Source: Sulfobacillus thermosulfidooxidans (lineage in GTDB: Bacteria > Bacillota > Sulfobacillia > Sulfobacillales > Sulfobacillaceae). Taken from it: a stretch of DNA of 64,000 bases. A program made the position numbers and the translations under genes. Location of the stretch: contig NZ_LGRO01000001.1 in assembly GCF_001280565.1 (NCBI RefSeq), positions 1,426,001 to 1,490,000 on the forward strand. Direction: 5' to 3'. The notes under the pieces are model-generated. The model had not been told where the DNA came from and made no database searches. It saw nothing but the letters and a program-made list of their open reading frames with translations. Positions 1-9,018 of this stretch are shown piece by piece; the stretch's first letter is position 1, and each line of letters starts with the position of its first letter.

Positions 1-2135
1 ACGACCTCTATAAGAAATTCGGCCAACTCTTTGAGATGTTCAACGCGATTTACATCAGGAACATCCGACGGAATAGCCAATACACTATTCGCACGCACAT
101 TAAAGGGCGAAGGCAATCGCAAAGTGCGCATGCGTTCCTTTGGAATACCCAGACTTCGTGCCATGTAATCAAAATCCCCTGCCACACTTAAAGTCGCGGA
201 AGTCAGCACACCGGTTTTGATTTGACTCCATAACGTCTCATGGACTAATGGAGCGACATCGACCGGTCCAAAGCGCAACGTTATTTGCGGATTAGCGTCT
301 AAATGTGTGGCTTCCCACCAGCTCACCTGCTGCGGAGTCGGGGCTCCCCATTGATCGAGATTCAGACTATACGATGACATATCGTCTGCCCACTTCTCAA
401 AACGTAACCAGGTAGGGTCGTTTTTAATCACATCCCCAAATATCGCTTCGGCAGCACTCCAAATATCTCGTGACGCCTGTGCGACATTCGCCATGGCCTC
501 ACGGGTCAACCCCATCGCTTTTTCCAGTTCAGTTCCCTGCCATGATTCGAACTTCTCTGTAGTGACTCGCACGGCTTGCCGGTTATAATCACTGGCAGGA
601 GTTTCCGCAATGAACATGCTCTCTAAAACTTCCAAACGCTCAAGCAAAGTGATACTTTGCGCTCGCAAATATTCTATGGGACTAAATAAGTCGGGGTGCG
701 TCTTCAAATGATCAAAGAGACCATTTCTTGCCGTGTTTTCGGCTAATGTCCGCCTAAAATCCGCCATCACAAATTCCATCCCAAAAGTCCGCTCGACGAC
801 ATCGGCAAAGTGATGGGCTTCGTCAATAATCACATGATCGAATTCCGGAAGAACGACTGGATTGGCCATATGAGACGCTAGTAAGGCGTGATTGACAATA
901 ACAACATGGCTTTCCTCCGCTTTTCGACGGGCCTGGCGCATAAAACATGGACCCGCATAGGGACAACGAGGACCAGCGCACGCGTGGCGATCAGCCATCA
1001 CGTCTTGCCATAACTCTTTGGCTTCTCGTGAAAACGGATTAAATGCGTCGTAATCGCCGCGGTCCGTTTGCGCAATAAAGGTCAATAACCGCGCAATAGC
1101 GATACGTCGCTCACGGCTTTCATTGAGAACTGTCGTGGTTTGCCGTATTTCATCAGACTTCAGCAAACAGACATACTGCCCACGCCCTTTGACTAACGCT
1201 ACATTGACCGGCAAATCCTGTTGGGCCATCGGCAAATCTTTATTCCACAACTGCTCTTGCAGCGCTAAGGTATGCGTCGCAATGACCGTGCGTTCTCCTT
1301 GTTTCAAAGACACCAGTACAGCAGGAATGAGATAAGCCAGACTCTTGCCAGTTCCCGTGCCTGCTTCGACCAGCAAAATGGACTGATCTTGGTAAGCTTG
1401 CTCGACTGCAGCCATCATAGATTCTTGAGAAGGACGCTGTTCAAATTCTTCAAAATTTTTCCCGATATTTGTAGGGTTTTTGAGCCAGCTTTGGGATTGC
1501 CATCCGTGAGGGAAAGGCACAAGCTCGCGCCCAGTATTTGGTTCCCCGTGGGGCTGATCTAAAGGTGAGGGGCGAGTATTGGGTAGAACCTCCACTTGCC
1601 ACCAATCCCATTCGTTCCCTAGTAAATAGCGTAAATCTCGTTGTGTTGTTTCGGGTAGATGACTTAACGCAGTGCGAATGCGGTATAACAGGCGATAAGT
1701 TGCTTGAACATCATTACGAGCATCATGAAAATGCCCTTCCTCTGGAACTAAATTTTCAAGGCGGTAAGACGGTTCCGTTGGCAACGCAATTCGAGCCCAT
1801 TCTAAAGTATCGAGACAGGCTTCGATATACAGTCCCGCTCGTTTGAGAAAAGCCAGATCAAAACCAATTTGATGTCCTACCACTAATCGATCGCCGATAA
1901 AGTCTCGAATCTCCTCAATAACTTCATCCAACGTCGGAAATTGTGAAAAGTCCATGGTGTCAAACCCTGTTAACCGCCTTACAAATGCGGGAATCGATCT
2001 ATTCGGATTAATAAAAAAAGCCAGGGTATCTGTCTGACCGTTTATTTCCCGTAGCATCGCAATTTGAATCACTTGATCCGATTCAGGATTTAAGCCTGTG
2101 GTTTCGAGGTCTACAATGACGAAATCTGTTCGCAT
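1..2135 (-). CDS. dinG: DinG-type DNA helicase fused to an epsilon-like 3'-5' exonuclease (3' end outside window)
   Basis: I translated this strand by hand from the ATG at 2135 to the window edge; 711 codons are open, with the C-terminus missing. The first ~170 residues are a DEDD exonuclease domain like DNA polymerase III epsilon (VDLETTGL near residue 8, then GHQIGFD and HDARNDV). A superfamily-2, XPD-like helicase follows, with Walker A EAGTGTGKS and the DEAH box VIIDEAHHF. Between them lie four Cys (YVC, then HACAGPRC and PYAGPC) spaced like the iron-sulphur cluster ligands of DinG/XPD. This exonuclease-helicase fusion is the usual Gram-positive DinG. The likely role is 5'-3' unwinding or nuclease action on damaged or looped DNA. 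GAGGCG lies just before the start. It is divergent from the next gene. Confidence 0.9.
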   Translation of the reverse strand, partial: MRTDFVIVDLETTGLNPESDQVIQIAMLREINGQTDTLAFFINPNRSIPAFVRRLTGFDTMDFSQFPTLDEVIEEIRDFIGDRLVVGHQIGFDLAFLKRAGLYIEACLDTLEWARIALPTEPSYRLENLVPEEGHFHDARNDVQATYRLLYRIRTALSHLPETTQRDLRYLLGNEWDWWQVEVLPNTRPSPLDQPHGEPNTGRELVPFPHGWQSQSWLKNPTNIGKNFEEFEQRPSQESMMAAVEQAYQDQSILLVEAGTGTGKSLAYLIPAVLVSLKQGERTVIATHTLALQEQLWNKDLPMAQQDLPVNVALVKGRGQYVCLLKSDEIRQTTTVLNESRERRIAIARLLTFIAQTDRGDYDAFNPFSREAKELWQDVMADRHACAGPRCPYAGPCFMRQARRKAEESHVVIVNHALLASHMANPVVLPEFDHVIIDEAHHFADVVERTFGMEFVMADFRRTLAENTARNGLFDHLKTHPDLFSPIEYLRAQSITLLERLEVLESMFIAETPASDYNRQAVRVTTEKFESWQGTELEKAMGLTREAMANVAQASRDIWSAAEAIFGDVIKNDPTWLRFEKWADDMSSYSLNLDQWGAPTPQQVSWWEATHLDANPQITLRFGPVDVAPLVHETLWSQIKTGVLTSATLSVAGDFDYMARSLGIPKERMRTLRLPSPFNVRANSVLAIPSDVPDVNRVEHLKELAEFLIEV

Positions 2136-2250
2136 AACGCCTCATTTCTCTATCCGCACATTACATAATATTATTCTAGCACACCCATGGTCATAGTCCT
2201 TCGCAAAATCAGCAACACTACCTCCATCACCGTTGATAGGAGGTTCTTCG

Positions 2251-2577
2251 ATGGAAGAGAAAAACATTTTAGCCTTTTTTCGTTCTCTGGAACAGGCTCA
2301 AAGATGTCAAGACGCCCTACGTCATCAAGGATTTGACGTGATCCAAATTGATGCAGTGCCCTCAGACATGGGAAATGAAATCTTAAATCATGCACCGTTG
2401 GTTGATTGGGGCCGTTATGGCTATGACATTGGCCGCCTCGATGATAAATGGACAGCATCTGGCGCATGGTCTCAGCAGGGGTTAAGTGTTGGAGCATGGA
2501 TTTTAACCGCGGTAGTGCCTGCAAGTGACCGCGATCATGTGGCCCACACCATCCAGGAATTCGGCGGGCAACTTTAG
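2251..2577 (+). CDS. Small conserved-type hypothetical protein, 108 aa
   Basis: The start at 2251 is chosen because AGGAGG lies 8 nt upstream; an in-frame start at 2233 would place the ribosome site inside the gene. The product is soluble and mildly acidic. It begins with a segment that reads like the small alpha/beta stress-protein fold of Bacillus (YflT-like: AFFRSLEQAQ, then a strand with QGFDVIQID), followed by a Gly/Trp-rich middle and a final hydrophobic strand ILTAVVPA. I cannot assign a function. It runs convergently into the PHP-like gene, overlapping its stop by 4 bp, and is divergent from dinG across a 115-bp promoter region. Confidence 0.6.
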   Translation: MEEKNILAFFRSLEQAQRCQDALRHQGFDVIQIDAVPSDMGNEILNHAPLVDWGRYGYDIGRLDDKWTASGAWSQQGLSVGAWILTAVVPASDRDHVAHTIQEFGGQL

Positions 2578-3566
2578 ACTTCTGACGCTCGAATGTAGAC
2601 AGGATTGCTAACCAACCACGGCTGATGATGTCCACGGTAAACTTCAACACGCCAAGTTCCCGGCTGACGGACTGAATATTCCTGGACCAGTCCTGTGCCT
2701 TCATATTCCACCTGGCCATTACAGAAAATCTTCCACTGGGATGGAACAGGACTGATCGCTTTTAACTTTTGGCCGGGTTGCCATAGCATTTCACGGCCCA
2801 TCGGATATCTTTGCTGTCCCTGCTCAATCCAGTAACGAAACCCTTTCTCCCATCCGACGCGGGAGAACATCACATCAACGCGGCCTTCTATCAATGCCTC
2901 TGTGATGAGCCGTTTGTCGTGCGCCAGGTGTTGGAAAGTTAAAGGTTGCGGAACTAAGACTTGCGTGCGGATTGTCCGTAATGGAAGGTCCATCCTTATG
3001 ACCTTTTCGCTCCCGACAGACCATAGATTGGTACCAATGGCCACCACAGGCTTTTTTTGTATCCAACGGTCCCAAAGCGCCAGACGTTCTCTAAGGAGGT
3101 CATATGTTTTGGGACGGCTCCAGGGAAAAAGGCCCAAATGTCCCTTAAAAGAATAATAATTTGGCCAAACGTTCAAACCCATGAGTCCTGTCTTTTCGCA
3201 AAATTCCATGGGAAGATCTTCGAAATCAGTCGTTGAATTCAGAATAAAAGACGGTCCACCAACATCTTCGGCCGCACGTTCTGGTCGCCATAGGGGCTCG
3301 GCGCGCCCATCCCAAAGATGGAGAATATCCGCACCCAAATCTTTCCCCCACGTTCCCCAAAGTAGCAAGACCCGGCCATAATAGCCTTCCTCCAAGGGAT
3401 ACCCAATCGTGTCAGGTGCTAACAAGGATCGTGCTGATAAGATAATGTCCACCGATTCTTGTTGCGCTGTGTCGAGCAAATGAAGAAGAAGCCTTGATTC
3501 GGGAACATCACGGGCCAATTGGTAAATCAACAGTGAGTACTCATAAAAATTAAACGGATCAATCAT
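2574..3566 (-). CDS. Degenerate PHP-like phosphoesterase (CehA type), probably without metal sites
   Basis: The layout resembles the C-terminal two thirds of CehA/McbA-type PHP proteins: a barrel part with the segment KKPVVAIGTN where active relatives read AIGGSDAH, then a region equivalent to the 'lyv.. aL..GRvfv' stretch (ITEALIEGRVDVMFSR), and a final beta domain ending in WLVSNPVYI. What is missing is telling. The N-terminal HxH cluster and the Asp-Ala-His motif are absent, and there are very few His in conserved places. I infer an inactive or repurposed member. Its start overlaps the stop of the thioesterase gene by 4 nt (ATGA), so the two are probably co-translated. Confidence 0.5.
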   Translation of the reverse strand: MIDPFNFYEYSLLIYQLARDVPESRLLLHLLDTAQQESVDIILSARSLLAPDTIGYPLEEGYYGRVLLLWGTWGKDLGADILHLWDGRAEPLWRPERAAEDVGGPSFILNSTTDFEDLPMEFCEKTGLMGLNVWPNYYSFKGHLGLFPWSRPKTYDLLRERLALWDRWIQKKPVVAIGTNLWSVGSEKVIRMDLPLRTIRTQVLVPQPLTFQHLAHDKRLITEALIEGRVDVMFSRVGWEKGFRYWIEQGQQRYPMGREMLWQPGQKLKAISPVPSQWKIFCNGQVEYEGTGLVQEYSVRQPGTWRVEVYRGHHQPWLVSNPVYIRASEV

Positions 3567-3973
3567 TCAGGAAGACCCTTGGCCGGAAGAAAAATACCTT
3601 CGGAACTGGCCATAACCTCTTGATTTTGTTCAATAAAAGCCTGGGCGCGCATAAGCCGCCGTGTTGATTCGACTAATTTCCCTATTACCAGCAAAGGGGT
3701 ATTAATAGAGAGCGGTTTGCGGTAACGGACTCTCAAGTCCGCTGTCATAGACACCACATGCGTTTCATTCCACAGGATATGCCACATCGCATCGTCAAGA
3801 AGTCCAGCAATAATCCCGCCATGAACAATCCCTTTGAAGCCTTGCCACGATTCCGTTACCACGACCTCGGCGCGAACCAGATGTTCATGGGGTAGATAGG
3901 TAAAATGCACATGCATCCCCTGATCATTTTGGTTACCACATACAAAGCAAGGATTATTCTGCCATTCATCCAT
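3563..3973 (-). CDS. PaaI-type hotdog thioesterase
   Basis: A 136-residue single hotdog domain. The motif IVHGGIIAGLLDD around residues 48-60 is the PaaI/YigI-type active-site helix start (HGG followed by an acidic residue further along). The opening CFVCGNQNDQGMHV is the typical N-terminal signature of this subgroup (NPCFVCG, then hydrophobic strands). Members hydrolyse acyl-CoA thioesters; the acyl substrate cannot be told from sequence. It is upstream of, and overlaps by 4 nt, the PHP-like gene, and is 69 bp downstream of the deaminase gene, so it is likely the fourth gene of the SAM-recycling operon. I see no obvious link of function to that operon. Confidence 0.8.
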   Translation of the reverse strand: MDEWQNNPCFVCGNQNDQGMHVHFTYLPHEHLVRAEVVVTESWQGFKGIVHGGIIAGLLDDAMWHILWNETHVVSMTADLRVRYRKPLSINTPLLVIGKLVESTRRLMRAQAFIEQNQEVMASSEGIFLPAKGLPE

Positions 3974-4042
3974 GGCTTAGACACCTCATTTGACTGTAAA
4001 ATCCACTTTAGTCACGTATGTCACATAAGATTCACCAAATCG

Positions 4043-5320
4043 CTAAATGGATAAAAGCCTGGCCACTCGATTTTGTACCTCGGCACGAATCGCACGTTCA
4101 TCGAGTGTCGTTAACATCCCCTCAGCCAGAAGGATTTGACCATTGACAATCGTATAGAGAACATCATGTCCTGTCGCCGCATAGACGAGATTGGCCGTTG
4201 TATCAATGTCGGGCGTCATATAAGGAGCGGTATTATCCACAACGATGAAGTCGGCTGGCCTCCCCGATTCCAATATTCCCCCAGGAAACCCCAATACCCT
4301 GGCACTGCCCCGCGTTGCCAGCATCAGAGCTGTTTGTGCCTGAAAACTTTCCGGTTTCCCTTCCCGCACTTTTTGCATCCATGCCATGGCCTTCATTTCC
4401 AAAAACATATCTAATGAATTCGTCGAGGCGGCGCCGTCTGTTCCCAACCCTACCGCAATCCCCGCTTGTTGTAGTAAATTGTAGGGCATTATCCCATTTC
4501 CCAATTTCGCATTGCTCACGGGACAGGAAATGACTCCACCTTGCATTGGTTCAAGAAACGGAATATCTTCCGGCTCGATGTGAACGCCGTGGGCAATAAG
4601 CGTTCGGTTTTCAAAAATCCCTGTTTGGGCAGCTAATTGAATGGGCGTGACACCGAATCGATTTCGGATTTGGGCCACCTCATCCAGGCTCTCTGACAAA
4701 TGGATATGAATACCTAATTGATGTGCCTTTGCCTTCTCAGCAACGCGCTCTAAAAATTTTGGCGAACATGTATAGGGAGCGTGAGGACCGAGCATCGGTG
4801 TAATCAAGGGATGTTCTTTCCAACGGGTGGCAAATGCAATGGCGTCGTTTAGTTTGTCGTCTTCGTCATCTTGACCGATAAGTCCACGGCTAAGCCAACC
4901 TCTCAAGCCACTTTCCACTGTAGCCTTGGCGACCGCGTCCATTTCGAAATACATATCGGCATAGCCCACCGTGCCCGATTTGATCATTTCTACCGCTGCC
5001 AGCAACGTGCCAATATAAATGTCCTCGGCCGTCAGTTTAGCTTCTACGGGCCAAATATGTTTTTCAAGCCATTCGAAAATAGGGCTATCGTCGGCTAGGC
5101 CTCGAAACAATGTCATGGCAGCATGATTGTGGCCATTATAAAAACCAGGCAGCAAAATGCCTCCGGTTACATGAATGAGTTGATCCACCGAAGTCGCATC
5201 ATCTTCTACCGGGCCAACACTTACAATCCTCCCATCTTCCCAGGTAAGTTGTCCAGGTCGAAAAATGCGAAATGCGTCGTCCATGGTTAGGACCGTATCT
5301 GTCTCAATTCGGTATCTCAT
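4043..5320 (-). CDS. mtaD: 5-methylthioadenosine / S-adenosylhomocysteine deaminase
   Basis: An amidohydrolase-superfamily enzyme of 425 residues with the full metal-site set: the HxH of GFYNGHNHAAM (about residues 57-67), HIHLSES near 200, HGVHIE near 242, and GTDGAASTNSLDM near 292. These match the MTA/SAH deaminase family, which converts methylthioadenosine or S-adenosylhomocysteine to the inosyl form. Placement next to MTA phosphorylase and SAH hydrolase supports that substrate range. A related chlorohydrolase/guanine deaminase role is the main alternative. The ATG at 5320 has no close Shine-Dalgarno. An AGGAGG lies ~55 nt upstream, just before a short ORF in another frame that overlaps this start (see findings). 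Confidence 0.85.
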   Translation of the reverse strand: MRYRIETDTVLTMDDAFRIFRPGQLTWEDGRIVSVGPVEDDATSVDQLIHVTGGILLPGFYNGHNHAAMTLFRGLADDSPIFEWLEKHIWPVEAKLTAEDIYIGTLLAAVEMIKSGTVGYADMYFEMDAVAKATVESGLRGWLSRGLIGQDDEDDKLNDAIAFATRWKEHPLITPMLGPHAPYTCSPKFLERVAEKAKAHQLGIHIHLSESLDEVAQIRNRFGVTPIQLAAQTGIFENRTLIAHGVHIEPEDIPFLEPMQGGVISCPVSNAKLGNGIMPYNLLQQAGIAVGLGTDGAASTNSLDMFLEMKAMAWMQKVREGKPESFQAQTALMLATRGSARVLGFPGGILESGRPADFIVVDNTAPYMTPDIDTTANLVYAATGHDVLYTIVNGQILLAEGMLTTLDERAIRAEVQNRVARLLSI

Positions 5321-5489
5321 CAGATATTTGCGGTGCGGAAACCGGGACCTTCGGACCAGGAAAGACCGCCACCGCCCTCCTTCCTATGTGATCAATGGAA
5401 CCCACCCACGCCATACTCGTCGCCCGCTGCACGATTGAGCAAAAATGGTGATGGATGCTTTGCACCAAACCGTACCTCTTCCATTCTTA

Positions 5490-6728
5490 TTACCAAGAGG
5501 CCATATATTGTTGTTGTTCTGGAGTTAACGTATCAATTTCAATACCTAACGCCTTTAAGCGAATTTCAGCAACCCATCTATCGACCGCCGGGTCTACGGG
5601 ATAAACCCCAGGTTCTAAAGGATGGTTTAACAAATATTCCAGCGATAAAGCTTGAAGGCCAAAGGTTAAATCCATAATTTCCACGGGATGTCCATCCCCA
5701 GCCGCCAGATTCACCAGCCGCCCTTGAGCCAGAAGCCAAAGGGTCTGCTTTGTGGGTAATACAAAACCTTCAACATTTTCATTGCGACCGGGAATGACCT
5801 CGGTAGCCATAGCGCGTAGACCTTTGACATCAACCTCTACATCAAAATGACCCGCATTTGCTAAGACCGCGCCATCTTTCATTTTGACAAAATGTTCGGG
5901 ACGAATAACATCACGATTTCCTGTAACCGTCACAAAAAAGTCTCCATAGGACGCGGCTTGGTCCATCGTCATCACTTGATGTCCATCCATTAGGGCTTCA
6001 TTAGCCCGCACCGGATTAACTTCTGTGACAATGACTCGCGCTCCAAGCCCTCTGGCTCGCTCTGCTACCCCACGTCCACACCAACCATATCCCGCCACAA
6101 CAACAGTCGTCCCGGCAATCAACAAGTTGGTGGTACGCATAATCCCGTCCCATGTTGATTGACCAGTTCCATACTGGTTATCGAAAAGATGTTTCATATC
6201 GGCATCATTGACGGCTATCATCGGGTAAAGAAGCCGATGTTCACCTGCCAGTGCCCGCAAACGCGTCACGCCGGTCGTCGTTTCTTCTGCTCCCCCCAAA
6301 ACATGGCGGGCTAGATCCTTTCTAGATGAATGCAGGCGTTCGGTCAATTCTCCACCATCATCGATCAGTAAAGTGGGTTCAATATCCAATACATGTTGAT
6401 GAAACTGGTCAAATTCTTCATCGCTGGCTCCACGAAATGCATGCACCTCAACACCGGTCGTTGCCAATGCTGCAGCTACATCATCCTGGGTACTGAGAGG
6501 ATTCGAACTGGTAATGCTGACACTCGCTCCTCCAATATGTAACAGTTCGGCCAATATGGCGGTTTTCGCTTCAAGATGTAAAGAAATTGCGATGCGCTGT
6601 CCTTTAAAAGGCTGCTCCTTGACATAACGATCACGCAGCGCTTTTAACACAGGCATCTTGCGGCGAACCCAATTCATTTTGTCGTGACCCAACGCTGCAA
6701 GCCCGGGATTTTTTAATGTGGACATCAT
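5490..6728 (-). CDS. ahcY: Adenosylhomocysteinase (S-adenosylhomocysteine hydrolase)
   Basis: 412 residues, the short bacterial/archaeal type lacking the ~40-residue insert. The NAD-binding Rossmann motif is visible as GYGWCGRGVAERARGLGA, the substrate region as NDADMKHLFDNQYGTGQS, and a late NAGHFDVEVD segment; all are diagnostic for SAHH. It splits SAH into adenosine and homocysteine, relieving product inhibition of methyltransferases. The start is ATG-ATG with AGGAGG about 6 nt upstream (the second ATG at 6725 is equally possible). It lies 30 bp after the stop of mtnP and 169 bp before mtaD on the same strand, so one operon for SAM by-product recycling is likely. Confidence 0.95.
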   Translation of the reverse strand: MMSTLKNPGLAALGHDKMNWVRRKMPVLKALRDRYVKEQPFKGQRIAISLHLEAKTAILAELLHIGGASVSITSSNPLSTQDDVAAALATTGVEVHAFRGASDEEFDQFHQHVLDIEPTLLIDDGGELTERLHSSRKDLARHVLGGAEETTTGVTRLRALAGEHRLLYPMIAVNDADMKHLFDNQYGTGQSTWDGIMRTTNLLIAGTTVVVAGYGWCGRGVAERARGLGARVIVTEVNPVRANEALMDGHQVMTMDQAASYGDFFVTVTGNRDVIRPEHFVKMKDGAVLANAGHFDVEVDVKGLRAMATEVIPGRNENVEGFVLPTKQTLWLLAQGRLVNLAAGDGHPVEIMDLTFGLQALSLEYLLNHPLEPGVYPVDPAVDRWVAEIRLKALGIEIDTLTPEQQQYMASW

Positions 6729-6758
6729 TTCTTCCTCCTGTTGAAAGTATTTAAGGTC

Positions 6759-7556
6759 TCACGATCCCCCTAATGGAGTATCGGCCGAATTGTGGCAATA
6801 ACAGTCTCGATGTGATTGCAATAACGGAATACTCGTGACAATCAATTGTTTTAAATATGTCATATTTTCAGCCATGAGATCCAATACTTCTTGATGAGTT
6901 AAAGGATGCGGTGAGATTCCGGCTGCATAATTTGTAACCAAGGCCAACGAACTATAACATAAACCTAATTCCCGTGCGAGTATCACCTCTGGAACACTGG
7001 TCATCCCGACGACATCACCTCCAAGAAGGCGAAAAGCTCGAATTTCTGCAGGCGTCTCAAACCTGGGCCCTTCTGTGGCTACATAACATCCCCCGTTGAC
7101 TGTTGGGTAGTTCCTTGTTAAGGCCTGTTGATAAATGACTTGACGCATATGAGGACAATACGGTTCGGTCATATCCGTATGTACCACGCCCTGAGGTCCG
7201 CCTTCAAAAAAAGTGCTCACGCGTGACTTGGTAAAATCAAGAAATTGATCACACAAAACCACGCTACCGGGGGGCATTGCCACGTTTAGCGAGCCCACAG
7301 CCGCCGTCGCTATAATCCGTTCTACACCAACGTGTTTCAGAGCCCAAATATTCGCACGATAATTGACTAGATGCGGCGGAATCTGATGGTTTGTCCCGTG
7401 TCGATTCAAAAAATACACAGCGTCGTCCAGCTGATTCACTTGACCTTGAATGACTTTCACAGTGCCATAGGGTGTATCTACGCGTAATTCTTGGATCGAA
7501 CTGAGCCATGACGAATCATAAACTCCGGTTCCGCCGATAATGGCGATTTTCATCAT
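6759..7556 (-). CDS. mtnP: S-methyl-5'-thioadenosine phosphorylase
   Basis: The open frame reaches a TTG at 7673, but homologues begin at the strand motif MKIAIIGGTG, so I place the start at the ATG-ATG of 7556/7553 (265 aa); the ribosome site there is weak. Family hallmarks are the phosphate loop IGGTGVYD, NRHGTNHQIPPH near residue 50, GSLNVAMPPGSVVLCDQFLDF, and ATEGPRFETPAEIR, which separate MTA phosphorylases from ordinary purine nucleoside phosphorylases. It converts MTA, released by polyamine synthesis, to adenine and methylthioribose-1-phosphate. The AdoMet decarboxylase a little upstream in the window would be the start of that flux. The 235 bp before the gene show no SAM riboswitch that I can recognise. 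Confidence 0.9.
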   Translation of the reverse strand: MMKIAIIGGTGVYDSSWLSSIQELRVDTPYGTVKVIQGQVNQLDDAVYFLNRHGTNHQIPPHLVNYRANIWALKHVGVERIIATAAVGSLNVAMPPGSVVLCDQFLDFTKSRVSTFFEGGPQGVVHTDMTEPYCPHMRQVIYQQALTRNYPTVNGGCYVATEGPRFETPAEIRAFRLLGGDVVGMTSVPEVILARELGLCYSSLALVTNYAAGISPHPLTHQEVLDLMAENMTYLKQLIVTSIPLLQSHRDCYCHNSADTPLGGS

Positions 7557-7791
7557 ATCTGGCTCGAAATCTTTGGATATATCTCCAAAAGAATGAGCCT
7601 TTCCCTCCCTTGCGATTGCATAACCCCGTACAGATAAAGATAGTTGACACTGATCTTGCATCTTCTCAATCAAAATGATGAACGGTCAGATGCCATGAAC
7701 TTTTCCTTTCAATGCATCTACGGTGTCTGCGGCCATCTCTGATGCCGACAAAGACATTGATTGCATTGTACCGTTATTGGGGCTACATTTC

Positions 7792-8580
7792 TTAGCCCCG
7801 AATTAATCTAATCCAAATAATTTGTGGGCGAGCACCAAATCGTATGGGTAACTCAGAGGATCCTAAACCCCGTGAGGTGATCAGCACGGTACCGCTCGGA
7901 CCGATCCATTTGCCCCAGGCATAGCGTTTGCCAACGTGGGTATGACGTACAGGTATTAAGCGTCCAAACACCGTCACTTGTCCACCATGCGTATGGCCCG
8001 ATAGAATGAGTCCAAATCGTGAAGCATAGGGATTCAGTACCGCATCGGGACGATGCGAAAGTAAGATCGCTGGCGCCTTTTGAGGGATCTCCGCGTTGAT
8101 TTTCTCCCAATCGGGGTGCCCTTTGACCAGATCAGGAATTCCTGCCAACCATAGTGTATCTTCTCCGCGCCGTAAAGGAATCACGCGATTATCTAATAAC
8201 CGTTCTCCGACGTTCCACGGCGAGACATTCAGGCGGCCATTGCGGTAGTCGTGATTGCCGCTCACGAAATATACACCGTCAGGCGCTCGAAGTTGATCAA
8301 GCGCGTGAGCGATTCGTGACCGGGGTAGCGTTTTCCAAGCAAATAGATCCCCAGTTACTACAATAATATCCGCAGTAATTTTCTTTTTTTTCAAAAAAGA
8401 AAAGGCCCCCACCCGGCCGTGAAAATCGGATAGATGGAGGATAGAAAATCCGTCAAAAGACGTCGGAAGATTTGGAATAGCAATATCGTAACGCGTAAAT
8501 TGAATCCACCGAGGTTCAATGACCACGCTATAAAAGATGAGTCCGGCCACAAGAAGTGGCGTGATGACAAAAACCAACAT
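7792..8580 (-). CDS. Membrane-anchored calcineurin-like metallophosphoesterase (YkuE/YaeI type)
   Basis: 262 residues with an N-terminal signal anchor (hydrophobic residues 2-22), then the full calcineurin-like set: LSDFHG for the usual DxH, VVTGDLF, SGNHDYR, LLSHRPD and SGHTHGGQ. That order and the 'GHTHGGQ' ending are typical of YkuE/YaeI-like enzymes facing the outside of the membrane, some of which cleave UDP-diacylglucosamine-type lipids. The substrate here is unknown. The gene sits 5 bp after ndk on the same strand, so it is likely co-transcribed. A GC-rich inverted repeat (7779-7785 with 7793-7799) overlaps its stop codon but lacks a U-tract on either strand. Confidence 0.88.
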   Translation of the reverse strand: MLVFVITPLLVAGLIFYSVVIEPRWIQFTRYDIAIPNLPTSFDGFSILHLSDFHGRVGAFSFLKKKKITADIIVVTGDLFAWKTLPRSRIAHALDQLRAPDGVYFVSGNHDYRNGRLNVSPWNVGERLLDNRVIPLRRGEDTLWLAGIPDLVKGHPDWEKINAEIPQKAPAILLSHRPDAVLNPYASRFGLILSGHTHGGQVTVFGRLIPVRHTHVGKRYAWGKWIGPSGTVLITSRGLGSSELPIRFGARPQIIWIRLIRG

Positions 8581-8585
8581 AAAGG

Positions 8586-8999
8586 TTAAACGAGTTCTTC
8601 CGGCGAGAAATAAATGCTTATTTCTCGCGCTGCGGATTCTTCACTGTCCGAACCATGAACAATATTTTCGGTTATGGCCAAAGCGAAGTCACCACGAATC
8701 GTGCCAGGTTGCGCCTTGACGGGATCTGTTGTTCCCATTAATGTTCGAGCCACCGAAACCGCCTCGCGCCCTTCCCACACCATAGGCACAGATGGACCGG
8801 ACGTAATAAACGATATCAGCTCTCCATAAAATGGCTTGTCCCGATGCTCTTCATAATGTTTTCCTGCCAATTCCGGAGTAACCTGGATCAATTTCATAGC
8901 CTTAAGACGCAGACCCTTTTGTTCCAGTCGGCGAATGACTTCCCCGACCAATCCACGTCTCACACCATCTGGCTTGACCATAACAAATGTTTGTGCCAC
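8586..8999 (-). CDS. ndk: Nucleoside diphosphate kinase
   Basis: 137 residues, the standard length. The phospho-accepting histidine is His115 in ENIVHGSDS, and the N-terminal strand reads [10 protein letters not shown]; both are invariant in the family. The enzyme passes the gamma phosphate of ATP to other nucleoside diphosphates through the His intermediate. Translation starts at GTG (8999), with AGGGGG about 9 nt upstream. It lies 19 bp downstream of speH and 5 bp upstream of the metallophosphoesterase gene; the three probably share the speH promoter. Confidence 0.97.
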   Translation of the reverse strand: MAQTFVMVKPDGVRRGLVGEVIRRLEQKGLRLKAMKLIQVTPELAGKHYEEHRDKPFYGELISFITSGPSVPMVWEGREAVSVARTLMGTTDPVKAQPGTIRGDFALAITENIVHGSDSEESAAREISIYFSPEELV

Positions 9000-9018
9000 C
9001 TTGAGATCCCCCTAATCG

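Noticed and set aside
1123-1846. Several plus-strand ORFs over the dinG gene
   Set aside because: They lie antisense to a clear exonuclease/helicase with intact motifs and have ordinary shadow composition.
2171-2719. Minus-strand ORF of 182 codons
   Set aside because: It overlaps two better-supported genes on both strands, has no ribosome site and reads as a frame shadow.
7557-7791. Possible SAM riboswitch before mtnP
   Set aside because: I looked for the conserved S-box and SAH-element cores on the minus strand and did not find them.
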